The notes beneath the pieces were generated by a model. It saw nothing but the letters and a program-made list of their open reading frames with translations. It did not search any database and was not told the DNA's origin. The position numbers were made by a program, and so were the translations under genes. From contig NZ_KQ969158.1 of NCBI RefSeq assembly GCF_001578805.1, positions 70,928-113,358 on the forward strand: DNA of 42,431 bases, given 5' to 3'. Source of the DNA: Streptococcus sp. DD10. Lineage in GTDB: Bacteria; Bacillota; Bacilli; Lactobacillales; Streptococcaceae. Below, in pieces: positions 7,343 to 15,810 of the stretch. Numbering within the stretch: position 1 is the stretch's first letter; the number at the start of each line of letters is the position of its first letter.

Positions 7343-9421
7343 ATGAATAACACAAACAAACTTAATCGCTTTTCAATTCGTAAATACTCCATTGGAGTTG
7401 CTTCTGTTCTAGTTGGCTTTGCCTTCCTAGGTACACCAGTTTTGGCTGACCAAGTTACTTCAACGGATCAAGAGCCTGCACTAACCGTGACGGTAGATGT
7501 TTCTAAGGAAACGGTGGAAATACCTACACCAGAGGTCGTTAAAGAAGGTGCTAAGGCAGCCAAACCAGAAGTTGAAGTTGTGAAATCAGATCCAGAAGTA
7601 GTGGCTGAGGCATCAACTGTGAAATTAGAAGTAGCAGTTGAAAAACCTTCCGAAACCACAGCTACTGAAAAAACAGCAGTAGAATCTCCAGAAGCGGTAG
7701 TTACTACTGTTGATGAAAAATCAACGGAAGCAACTAACCTAGTAACGAAGAAGACTGTTGGCTATGCTGCATCAAACATTGATAAGCCAGAAACTTCCAT
7801 TGTCAATGATGTGACACGAGTGCGTGCTGTCAAGAAAGATGGTAAGTATGTCCGCTCTACAGAAGTTGCAACGCCAGCTGAAAACGGTCATGTAGCCTTG
7901 CTTGCGACGGAGAATGGAGGTGCTGTAGGTGATGATTATCCTTCTTACTGGAGAAATCCGAACGCTACTGATTCATGGGGTTATAATCAGGCTAATTGCA
8001 CGTCCTTTGTTGCCCATAGGCTACATAATATCAATCATTTTGAAGTCCCTAGAGGTTTAGGAAATGGGGGACAATGGGGAGCTAGCGCAAGAAACTTAGG
8101 CTATCGTGTTGACAATATTCCTACTAGAGGTTCAGTAGCTTATTCCACTGATGGTGGGTATGGTCATGTAGCTTGGGTTGCCAGTGTAGAAGGAAGTAGA
8201 CTTCTGATAGAAGAATATAACTGGTATACCCCTAGAGGAATGGACTACTCTTATCATACAAGATACCAAAATGCGAATGAATTTACTGGCTTCATCCACT
8301 TTAAAGATATTGCTGGTGGTGCAAGCCACACTTCAACTACTCCGACACCAGATCCGAATCAAGGAACACCATCTAGCGGTAGATACACTTTCTCAAGTCG
8401 TGCCAGCATTAAATTAGAACCTAAGATGTCTAGTCCAGAACTCGCCTACTATGATGCTGGTCAATCTGTTAACTATGATCGTAAGTTAGAAGCAGATGGT
8501 CATGAATGGATTTCTTATCTATCCTTCTCAGGGAATCGTCGTTATATCGCTATCCGTGAGACTGCCAAACCTCAGCCTACAGTTGTTAAGGGAAATATCA
8601 ATGTTAGAAATATGGATGTTGTTAACGGTAGCTTTGATGTAGTCATTGATAACGTTTCTAGTAATAAGGGATTAAAAACAGTTAGTGTACCAATTTGGAC
8701 TGAAAATAACGGACAAGATGATATTATCTGGTACACTGCTGATCAGCAGTCTGATGGCACCTACAAAGTAACTGTAAATTCTTCAAAACACAAAAACGAA
8801 CGAGGACTTTATAATGTTCATCTCTATTATGTACTAAATGATGGACATCTCCAAGGTGTCGGAGCAACTCAAACTACTCTTGGTAACCGCCCTCAATCCG
8901 AAGAACAAGAACGATTAGGAACTATTCGTGTTGAAAACAAAAATACAGGTGAGTTTGATGTAGTAGTATCTGATGTCTATAGTCCAAATGGTCTCAAGGC
9001 TGTCAAACTTCCAACATGGTCTAAAATTGATGGGCAAGATGATATCATCTGGTATACTATGTCCCGTCAACCAGATGGCACTTATCGCCAACATGTAAAA
9101 GCTAGCGACCACAAAAATTCAAGCGGTGAATATAATATCCACTTGTATTATGAGCAGAATGATGGTACACTAAAATGGGGAGGCGGTACCACTACAAATG
9201 TGCAAGCAGGAGTAGCCGTGCCTAATATCCCATCCAGAGGTGTTTACCGCTTTACAGGCTATGCAGCTATCCGACCAGAACCTAGCATGTCAAGTGCCGA
9301 GTTGGCTCACTATGATGCAGGAAACATGGTCAACTATGACAGAGTTCTGACAGCGGATGGTCATGCTTGGATTAGCTACATCGGTTTTAGCGGAAGCCGT
9401 CGCTATATCGCTATCAATTAG
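7343..9421 (+). CDS. YSIRK-signal CHAP-domain surface protein with two Bsp-type repeats
   Basis: A 692-aa paralog of the protein at 3516. YSIRK signal peptide (NRFSIRKYSIGVASVLVG), then a Val/Glu/Lys-rich linker to about residue 190. The CHAP domain covers about 195-325 with Cys219 (NCTSF), His275 (GHVAW) and IEEYNWY. Next come an SH3_5-like domain (about 343-410), two GBS Bsp-like repeats (about 416-515 and 525-622) and a terminal SH3_5-like domain (about 630-692). It has one Bsp-type repeat more than the first paralog and likewise lacks LPXTG. Both share a motif before the CHAP domain (KKTVGYAAS here, KKTKGYAAA there). Predicted secreted peptidoglycan hydrolase held to the wall by its repeats; substrate bond unknown. 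RBS AAAGAGG, 8 nt spacing. Lipoprotein genes follow after 14 nt. Confidence 0.88.
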   Translation: MNNTNKLNRFSIRKYSIGVASVLVGFAFLGTPVLADQVTSTDQEPALTVTVDVSKETVEIPTPEVVKEGAKAAKPEVEVVKSDPEVVAEASTVKLEVAVEKPSETTATEKTAVESPEAVVTTVDEKSTEATNLVTKKTVGYAASNIDKPETSIVNDVTRVRAVKKDGKYVRSTEVATPAENGHVALLATENGGAVGDDYPSYWRNPNATDSWGYNQANCTSFVAHRLHNINHFEVPRGLGNGGQWGASARNLGYRVDNIPTRGSVAYSTDGGYGHVAWVASVEGSRLLIEEYNWYTPRGMDYSYHTRYQNANEFTGFIHFKDIAGGASHTSTTPTPDPNQGTPSSGRYTFSSRASIKLEPKMSSPELAYYDAGQSVNYDRKLEADGHEWISYLSFSGNRRYIAIRETAKPQPTVVKGNINVRNMDVVNGSFDVVIDNVSSNKGLKTVSVPIWTENNGQDDIIWYTADQQSDGTYKVTVNSSKHKNERGLYNVHLYYVLNDGHLQGVGATQTTLGNRPQSEEQERLGTIRVENKNTGEFDVVVSDVYSPNGLKAVKLPTWSKIDGQDDIIWYTMSRQPDGTYRQHVKASDHKNSSGEYNIHLYYEQNDGTLKWGGGTTTNVQAGVAVPNIPSRGVYRFTGYAAIRPEPSMSSAELAHYDAGNMVNYDRVLTADGHAWISYIGFSGSRRYIAIN

Positions 9422-9435
9422 CAAAGGAGTTCATC

Positions 9436-10008
9436 ATGAAAAGTAAGAAAACACGTTTTACAGCCTTAGCCATTGTTGCCTTAAGCTCTGCTCTTTTCCT
9501 CGGAGCATGCGGTGGTCAAAAACAAGCAACGACAAGTTCAAGCTCTAGCAAGACAAGTCAGGTGACAAAATCTAGTAAGATGACTAAATCTTCTAGTAAA
9601 GTGAAGACGGAAAAGAAAACGCAGGCTTCTAGTTCAGAGGAAAAGAAAGCAGAAGTCTCTGAAAATGCTGGTGAAACCAAACAAGTAAGCCCAGCTAAAG
9701 TAGCGGAAGAAAATCAGCAAGAAGAAAAGCAGGAACAGCCAACGAATACTCCAAACAGTGATAAGACTAAGGAAGAAACTACAGAACCTGGTCGCGGTGG
9801 GAGAGAGGTGACTTCAGGTACTCTAGACATCGACAAGGATGTTCCTGTCTATACTTCTACGGATAAAAGCACTGTGGCTTACACACAGCCAGCTGGAACG
9901 AGTGTGGACTGGGACGATTATCTAGTTAATGTGAATAACGATTATTGGTATTCTTTCGTAAAAGATGGAGTGCGATATTACATTGCCTATTCTGATATTG
10001 GTCATTGA
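9436..10008 (+). CDS. lipoprotein with Ser/Lys-rich linker and a C-terminal SH3-like domain
   Basis: A 190-aa lipoprotein: KSKKTRF n-region, hydrophobic stretch, lipobox FLGAC. A long Ser/Thr/Lys/Glu-rich linker covers about residues 27-130. The last 60 residues (SGTLDIDKDVPVYTS, ending VRYYIAYSDIGH) look like a bacterial SH3/SH3_5-type fold resembling the SH3 modules of the neighbouring CHAP proteins. RBS AAAGGAG. It is 14 nt after the CHAP gene, so probably one mRNA. The first two thirds are shared with the next two lipoproteins, the C-terminal domain is not. Confidence 0.8.
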   Translation: MKSKKTRFTALAIVALSSALFLGACGGQKQATTSSSSSKTSQVTKSSKMTKSSSKVKTEKKTQASSSEEKKAEVSENAGETKQVSPAKVAEENQQEEKQEQPTNTPNSDKTKEETTEPGRGGREVTSGTLDIDKDVPVYTSTDKSTVAYTQPAGTSVDWDDYLVNVNNDYWYSFVKDGVRYYIAYSDIGH

Positions 10009-10089
10009 CGAGTAAGGAAATGTGGGAAAGTATTTAGTCTATCTTTTATTTTGGGTGTGACCCTATGGAGGAAGATAAAGGAGTTCATC

Positions 10090-10755
10090 ATGAAAAGTAG
10101 AAAAACACGTTTTACAGCCTTAGCAGTAGTAGCTCTAGCTTCTGTATTCTTCTTAGGAGCATGCGGCGGACAAAAACAAGCAACGACAAGTTCAAGCTCT
10201 AGCAAGACAAGTCAGGTAACAAAATCTACTAAGATGACCAAATCTTCTAGTAAAGCTAAGACGGAAAAGAAAGCTAAATCAGAAGAAACTAAGCCAGAGG
10301 CGACTCAAGATAAGACTTCTGCTTCAGCTAAGCAAGAAACTAGCTCAGCTAAAGTAGTGGAAGAAGAGAAGTCTCCTAATCCAACGAATCAAACGCCTGC
10401 TCCTAAACAAGATAGCGAAGCTACCCAAGCAAGTGCAGAAACTAATAAAGACTACTCCTTAGTAGCAGGTACTTGGCAGAATGACGAAGGTCAAACAATT
10501 ACGATTAATCCTGACGGAACTGTTTCTGGTGGTTCTAAGTTAGAAGATGGAGAACAGCGTGATGGATATTATCACGCAGGTATTCGCTTCCCAGAAGGGG
10601 CGGGAGCTGCGGTATTTTATGCAACTGCAGGGCAAGAATTTCCAGAAGCTATCGCAAGCAAGCAATTTACCGATGAGACTGACATCAATCGAGAACGTCT
10701 AGTCGTTGGTCAAAGTGAGGATGCAATGGCACATCCGTTCTATCGTACAGAATAG
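10090..10755 (+). CDS. lipoprotein with a C-terminal DUF6287-like domain
   Basis: A 221-aa lipoprotein. The start at 10090 (MKSRKTRF) is preferred over 10051 because AAAGGAG precedes it with the same spacing and bases as in the neighbours, and a signal peptide must begin there. Lipobox FLGAC. The Ser/Lys/Glu-rich linker is followed by VAGTWQNDEGQTITINPDGT and ends AMAHPFYRTE. This C-terminal domain is homologous to that of the lipoprotein at 5461. Signal peptide DNA is almost identical to that of the next gene. Confidence 0.82.
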   Translation: MKSRKTRFTALAVVALASVFFLGACGGQKQATTSSSSSKTSQVTKSTKMTKSSSKAKTEKKAKSEETKPEATQDKTSASAKQETSSAKVVEEEKSPNPTNQTPAPKQDSEATQASAETNKDYSLVAGTWQNDEGQTITINPDGTVSGGSKLEDGEQRDGYYHAGIRFPEGAGAAVFYATAGQEFPEAIASKQFTDETDINRERLVVGQSEDAMAHPFYRTE

Positions 10756-10767
10756 GGTGAATCTACC

Positions 10768-11403
10768 ATGAAAAGTAGAAAAACACGTTTTACAGCCTTA
10801 GCAGTAGTAGCTCTAGCTTCTGTATTCTTCTTAGGAGTATGCGGCGGACAAAAACAAGCTACAGCATCTTCGAGCTCTAGCAAGACAAGTCAGGTAACAA
10901 AATCTAGTAAGATGACCAAATCTTCTAGTAAAGTGAAGACGGAAAAGAAAACGCAGGCTTCTAGTTCAGAGGAAAAGAAAGCAGAAGTTTCTGAAAATGC
11001 TGGTGAAACCAAACAAGCAAGCCCAGCTAAAGTAGCGGAAGCTACAAAGGAACAGCAGAGTCCTGCTAAAGATGAACAGAAAGAGGAAGTTTTAGTGATG
11101 GACGCAACTGCGATGGAAAATGGAGATTTCTCAAGTGTAGCAGGAACCTATCAAAATGATCTAGGTGACACGATTACGGTATCTGCTTCTGGTAGTGTGA
11201 CTTATACTCGTGCCAGTGATGGTAGCACAGATACCAGTAGCCAACTTCTTAGTGGCACCATTCAAGAAACAGGTTATGTAGCGGTTTTCGCTCATAATGA
11301 TGGTCAATCTAGCGACCCGATTTTCTTTGATAGCAATGGTCAAGTACGTTTTGGCTCTGATGCAGAATACGGCAAACAACACGTATTTTCCAAGGTAGGA
11401 TAA
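10768..11403 (+). CDS. lipoprotein, DUF6287-like, with altered lipobox LGVC
   Basis: A 211-aa protein. Its signal-peptide DNA is nearly identical to that of the gene at 10090, but the residue before the lipid-acceptor Cys is Val (FLGVC) rather than Ala, from one C-to-T change. Val at -1 is unusual for signal peptidase II. The linker is nearly identical to that of the gene at 9436 rather than the one at 10090, so the gene is a mosaic. C-terminal domain: SVAGTYQNDLGDTITVSASG and onward. RBS is weak (12-nt gap after the previous stop), suggesting translational coupling. Confidence 0.8.
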   Translation: MKSRKTRFTALAVVALASVFFLGVCGGQKQATASSSSSKTSQVTKSSKMTKSSSKVKTEKKTQASSSEEKKAEVSENAGETKQASPAKVAEATKEQQSPAKDEQKEEVLVMDATAMENGDFSSVAGTYQNDLGDTITVSASGSVTYTRASDGSTDTSSQLLSGTIQETGYVAVFAHNDGQSSDPIFFDSNGQVRFGSDAEYGKQHVFSKVG

Positions 11404-11428
11404 TTCCCTTGGGTTTACAGGATTTTCC

Positions 11429-11457
11429 TTGCAATCCTCATCCCCTAGTGCTATGCT
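11429..11457 (+). promoter_or_regulatory. promoter of the CTG-start lipoprotein gene
   Basis: -35 TTGCAA (11429-11434), 17-nt spacer, -10 TATGCT (11452-11457) with extended TG. The expected leader of about 100 nt contains a perfect 8-bp inverted repeat, AACCTGTA (11497-11504) and TACAGGTT (11544-11551), the second arm ending three bases before the RBS. Confidence 0.55.
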
Positions 11458-11566
11458 ACAAGTGTAATCGGGTTTCACCCAATCAAGGAATATAAGAACC
11501 TGTACTCACAGTGACATTCATCTGGTAAATCCATCTTTGTAAATACAGGTTCGAAAGGAGTTCATC

Positions 11567-12169
11567 CTGAAACAATCTAGAAAATTTACAGTTTTAGCTG
11601 TTCTTGCCCTTGGTTCAGCCCTCTTTTTAACCGCTTGCAGTGGTGCTAAGGAGGAGACTGCAACCTCATCTAGCTCTAGCACATCAAGTAGCTCGATGAA
11701 AACTTCGACAATAGTGGCTACGTCAAGCGCTGCCACCACAGCCAGTAGTCAAACAGCTGCACCAGCAACCGCCCAAGAGCGTCAGCCAGTAGCTCAGCCA
11801 GCAGCACAAATGAGCAGTCAATCTGGAGAAAAAGAAGCAGGTCAAGTGACAAAACCAGCTATACAGAATACCAAAAAAGCTAGTAATACCCGTGAAAAAG
11901 GTGTGCTGGATTTGACCAAGGGAGATTATAGCAAGGTTGCTGGTTCATGGGAAGACGGCAAGGGAAATGTCGTGACGCTGGATGGTTCTGGTACCGTAAC
12001 CATCACAAAAGTAGGCGGTGAAGCTCAAGCGTATAATGTCTATGGTTACAACTATACCTTGGATGATGGTCAGTTCAACGCCCAGCTGTCAGGCGCAGAT
12101 GGAAAAGAAAATATCCAAATCACAACAGGTGATGATGGCTCTGTGACAGCAGTTCAGTTAGTGCCGTAA
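11567..12169 (+). CDS. lipoprotein, DUF6287-like, apparent CTG start codon
   Basis: A 200-aa lipoprotein if read from CTG at 11567. The bases AAAGGAGTTCATC before this codon are identical to those before ATG in the two sister genes at 9436 and 10090, and the reading gives a complete signal peptide with lipobox FLTAC (Cys24). There is no ATG, GTG or TTG at that position. The first in-frame ATG is at 11696 (residue 44), after the signal peptide and lipid Cys, and would leave a cytosolic fragment. C-terminal domain: KVAGSWEDGKGNVVTLDGSG, ending TAVQLVP. Either CTG is used at low efficiency or the gene has lost its start by an A-to-C change. Confidence 0.75.
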   Translation: MKQSRKFTVLAVLALGSALFLTACSGAKEETATSSSSSTSSSSMKTSTIVATSSAATTASSQTAAPATAQERQPVAQPAAQMSSQSGEKEAGQVTKPAIQNTKKASNTREKGVLDLTKGDYSKVAGSWEDGKGNVVTLDGSGTVTITKVGGEAQAYNVYGYNYTLDDGQFNAQLSGADGKENIQITTGDDGSVTAVQLVP

Positions 12170-12211
12170 GTCACAGATGTGTCATCTAATCCAAAAAGAA
12201 AAGAGAGAAAG

Positions 12212-12520
12212 ATGGCAATTTTAGTAAATGAAAATATAGAAGAAGTACGAAATAGCAAGGGAGAGCTGAGAGCGACCTATGAGTACATTCGTCCACCACG
12301 ACCGACTCTCATTCCCCTCGTCTTCATTTGGAATGATACGGACGACCTTCAGATGTTCCGTGTCTGCAAAAACGGCAAACCAATCGCTTTTCCCTTGGTT
12401 CATCCCCACACTCGTAAAACAGTTCCCATCAAGAGATTCATGAATGTTCGAGAAAATGATGTCATTACAGTTATTGAGCATTTGGATGAATATGTCTTTG
12501 ACGGAACAGAATTTGACTAG
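12212..12520 (+). CDS. hypothetical protein (102 aa)
   Basis: Not recognised. Starting at ATG 12212 (MAILVNENIEEVRNSKGELR), with a weak GAGAGA upstream, it encodes a soluble protein without signal peptide or membrane segment and with a Pro/Thr-containing middle (RPPRPTLIPLVFIWNDTDD). A longer GTG reading from 12179 has no RBS. It lies 42 nt after the lipoprotein gene and before a terminator, so it is probably the last gene of that unit. Confidence 0.65.
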   Translation: MAILVNENIEEVRNSKGELRATYEYIRPPRPTLIPLVFIWNDTDDLQMFRVCKNGKPIAFPLVHPHTRKTVPIKRFMNVRENDVITVIEHLDEYVFDGTEFD

Positions 12521-12525
12521 AAAAG

Positions 12526-12558
12526 AACCCCAGTAGTTTAGAACTGCTGGGGTTTGGT
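12526..12558. terminator. bidirectional terminator between convergent genes
   Basis: AACCCCAGTAGTT (12526-12538) pairs with AACTGCTGGGGTT (12542-12554), with one G-U pair and loop TAG. T-rich tails occur on both strands, so it can serve the hypothetical gene (plus) and the DUF975 gene (minus), whose stop is at 12560. Confidence 0.88.
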
Positions 12559-12559
12559 T

Positions 12560-13384
12560 TTATTCGATTAAGGTAAGGAGTTTTTCGTAAAAGATAGCAT
12601 CAGCGATAGCTTTATAAGGAATGACATAGATTCCTACCAATCCGAAGGAAATATTTACGAGAATGTACCAACCAATAAAGCTTAAATCAAGGATAAAACG
12701 TTTGAACTTATATCCTTTCATGATACGACGACTTTCCCGAATGATGGAGAAAGCAGATGGATAAGTGTCATTTTTTAAATGATTGTAGAGGATATAGTCT
12801 ACTTGGGTGTAAGCGTAGTATTGGGGAACTGCGATGATAGTACCAATGATCATTAACAAGAAGGAGATCACGATAATAGTTATCACGCCTTCGTCGATTC
12901 CTCCCGTATAGCCAGAAAAAATTATTCCAAGGATGGAATAAATAACAAAGACAATAGTAGCGACAGTAGCAAGAAGGGACCAGAGGAAGAGGAAGAACTG
13001 TTTCAAGAAAATCGTTGCAAGAACTTTTCCAAATATCTGACCATCAAAGGCACGAAGAGAGTCTTTGAAATTCACTGCTTCACGTTCGCCATGAAGGACG
13101 TCTAAGTTAGTGAAATTAGCTGAAGTGGTAACCAATTGTAGCAAAAGCTGCATCACAAACACGAAGATTGTTCCAGAAAAAATATTGAAACCCAAACTGT
13201 AGTAATTAAAGTCTTCTATAGGATTTCCCGGTGTACTATTTCCGTAAGCCAAAGAGATTCGTTCATATACATTATATGAATTGGATAAGATGGCCGTAAG
13301 GATGGGGATTAGGTAGAGTAGAACAAAACCTGGCGTTTCCTTCTTTACTTGACGGGCTTTTTCCCGAATAGCACGGATATTCAT
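12560..13384 (-). CDS. DUF975 family integral membrane protein
   Basis: About 274 aa. The N terminus MNIRAIREKARQVKKETPG, followed by several hydrophobic segments, is typical of the DUF975 family of Firmicutes membrane proteins, function unknown. Segments include LLYLIPILTAIL, FNIFSGTIFVFVMQLLLQLV, SLLATVATIVFVIYSILGIIF, VITIIVISFLLMIIGTIIAVP and LSFIGWYILVNISFGLVGIYVI. The start is ATG at 13384 with RBS GGAGG at 13390-13394; a TTG reading four codons longer is less likely. Single-gene unit with its own promoter and terminator. Confidence 0.82.
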   Translation of the reverse strand: MNIRAIREKARQVKKETPGFVLLYLIPILTAILSNSYNVYERISLAYGNSTPGNPIEDFNYYSLGFNIFSGTIFVFVMQLLLQLVTTSANFTNLDVLHGEREAVNFKDSLRAFDGQIFGKVLATIFLKQFFLFLWSLLATVATIVFVIYSILGIIFSGYTGGIDEGVITIIVISFLLMIIGTIIAVPQYYAYTQVDYILYNHLKNDTYPSAFSIIRESRRIMKGYKFKRFILDLSFIGWYILVNISFGLVGIYVIPYKAIADAIFYEKLLTLIE

Positions 13385-13414
13385 AATAACCTCCAAAAAT
13401 AAATTGATATCCTA

Positions 13415-13423
13415 ATTATAGCA
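13415..13423 (-). promoter_or_regulatory. promoter of the DUF975 gene
   Basis: On the minus strand, TATAAT at 13420-13415 is preceded by TGC, an extended -10. The -35 position (ACCACT) is poor. Confidence 0.5.
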
Positions 13424-13457
13424 TAAATGCTAAAATTAGTGGTAAATTTTTAAACTC

Positions 13458-13486
13458 GTGACAGTTCTCCCTTTTTTTGATAAAAT
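13458..13486 (+). promoter_or_regulatory. tgt promoter
   Basis: -35 GTGACA (13458-13463), 17-nt spacer, -10 TAAAAT (13481-13486) with extended TGA. The transcript should start near 13493, leaving a leader of about 60 nt. That leader carries CTTTG/CAAAG and CTGGG/CCCAG inverted repeats ahead of the RBS GGAGG. Confidence 0.65.
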
Positions 13487-13549
13487 CATACAGTATGCCT
13501 TTGGGCACAAAGTATGAACTGGGACTGTTTTTCCCAGCTTCGGAGGTAA

Positions 13550-14695
<1,146 letters not shown>

Positions 14696-14696
14696 T

Positions 14697-14904
14697 ATGA
14701 CCAAGGAAGAATTGTTAGACCAGCTGGTTGCAGAGACGGTTGGAGCGAGACACTGCCCATCGTAACCGCAAGATAGAAGAGATTGAGCGCAGTCACCAAG
14801 TCCGCCGCAGTCAGTATCGGCACTATTATCAGCCCCATACAGAAAAGGCAGATGTGTTCATCGACCAGTCAGGAGATGGATTTCAAGTTTTGGATATAAG
14901 GTAA
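14697..14904 (+). pseudogene. frameshifted small ORF after tgt
   Basis: ATG at 14697 overlaps the region just after the tgt stop and reads MTKEELLDQLVAET before running to a stop at 14763. In the next frame, coding-like sequence continues as LERDTAHRNRKIEEIERSHQ and onward to TAA 14902-14904. Removing one base near 14738-14742 would join them into a charged, probably helical protein of about 68 aa. I do not recognise the family. It is either a genuine pseudogene or a one-base insertion error. Confidence 0.5.
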
Positions 14905-14934
14905 ATAGTGAGTGGTGATAGGAAAGAGAGATTT

Positions 14935-14964
14935 TTCTTGTCACCATTACTTTTTTGATATAAT
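14935..14964 (+). promoter_or_regulatory. promoter of the phosphatase-MORN-acyltransferase unit
   Basis: TATAAT at 14959-14964 with extended TGA. The -35 is weak: TTCTTG (14935-14940, 18-nt spacer) or TTGTCA (14938-14943, 15-nt spacer). Confidence 0.6.
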
Positions 14965-14981
14965 AGACATGAGGTATTGCA

Positions 14982-15410
14982 ATGAAAAAAATTGTTTTTG
15001 TCTGTTTAGGCAATATTTGCCGGAGTCCTATGGCAGAGTTTGTAATGAAAGGGTTGGCAGATCAGTTTGAAGTAGAGAGTCGAGCTACTTCATCATGGGA
15101 GCACGGCAATCCTATTCATATGGGCACTCAGGGAATATTTCAACGTCATAAAATTGCATTTGATCCAAGTAAGACATCCCAACAAATAAGTAGTGCTGAT
15201 TTTAAAAACTTTGACTATATTATCGGTATGGATAGTAGTAATGTTGCTGATTTGAAACGGATGGCCCCTAGAAATTGTCAGAGCAAAATTTACCAATTTG
15301 CACAAACTAGTGTACCCGATCCTTGGTATACAGGAGACTTTGATGAAACTTATGAGAGAGTACTAAAAGGATGCCAGGAGTGGCTGAAACGGATTGAAAA
15401 TGAAAGTTAA
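14982..15410 (+). CDS. low-molecular-weight protein-tyrosine phosphatase
   Basis: A 142-aa cytoplasmic phosphatase. The N-terminal P loop CLGNICRS (Cys8, Arg14) is the LMW-PTP signature, and DPWYTG near residue 115 supplies the general-acid Asp. Substrates in streptococci are tyrosine-phosphorylated proteins, possibly including regulators of capsule or division; the target cannot be inferred. RBS GAGGT. It overlaps the next gene by 11 nt and heads a unit with the MORN and acyltransferase genes, an order I recall from other streptococci just before the S10 operon. Confidence 0.92.
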   Translation: MKKIVFVCLGNICRSPMAEFVMKGLADQFEVESRATSSWEHGNPIHMGTQGIFQRHKIAFDPSKTSQQISSADFKNFDYIIGMDSSNVADLKRMAPRNCQSKIYQFAQTSVPDPWYTGDFDETYERVLKGCQEWLKRIENES

Positions 15411-15810
15411 AGAATTACAAGAAAAGATAAAGACCTATCTGACCCGTCCCAATCTTGAAAAAGCAGGTGTGGGACTGATTTTACTGTCTTTATTAGGTGT
15501 TTTGGTAGGTAGTATAGGTCTTCCTGGGTCCCTGACATTGGCGGGAGGAAAGCTTCAGTATGAGGGAACGGTTCAGCGTGGCAAAATGAATGGACAGGGA
15601 ACTCTAACATATGAAAATGGAGATACCTATACAGGTTCTTTTAAAAATGGAACGTTTAATGGCTACGGAACTTTTACCTCTAAACAAGGATGGAAGTACG
15701 AAGGAGAATTTGTCAGTGGTGTCCCAGAAGGAAAAGGGAAACTGACAACTGAAGGTAGGGTAGTATACGAGGGAAATTTTAAGCAAGGAATATACCAAAA
15801 TGCGAATTAA
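15400..15810 (+). CDS. membrane-anchored MORN-repeat protein
   Basis: About 136 aa. A cytoplasmic basic N terminus is followed by one membrane segment (VGLILLSLLGVLVGSIGL, about residues 25-42), then three to four MORN repeats: YEGTVQRGKMNGQGTL, YTGSFKNGTFNGYGTF, YEGEFVSGVPEGKGKL and a partial YEGNFKQGIY. MORN repeats mostly mediate protein or membrane contacts. The ATG at 15400 overlaps the end of the phosphatase gene, and the acyltransferase ATG at 15800 overlaps its own end. This tight coupling suggests the products act together, perhaps at the membrane with the O-acetyltransferase. Confidence 0.85.
   Translation: MKVKELQEKIKTYLTRPNLEKAGVGLILLSLLGVLVGSIGLPGSLTLAGGKLQYEGTVQRGKMNGQGTLTYENGDTYTGSFKNGTFNGYGTFTSKQGWKYEGEFVSGVPEGKGKLTTEGRVVYEGNFKQGIYQNAN

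Noticed and set aside
10051..10089. An earlier ATG for the second lipoprotein
   Set aside because: It adds 13 residues before an otherwise complete signal peptide and lacks the RBS found at 10090.
11696..12169. A 157-aa ORF starting at ATG 11696
   Set aside because: It would lack the signal peptide and lipobox, which are present in frame upstream from CTG 11567 with an RBS identical to that of sister genes.
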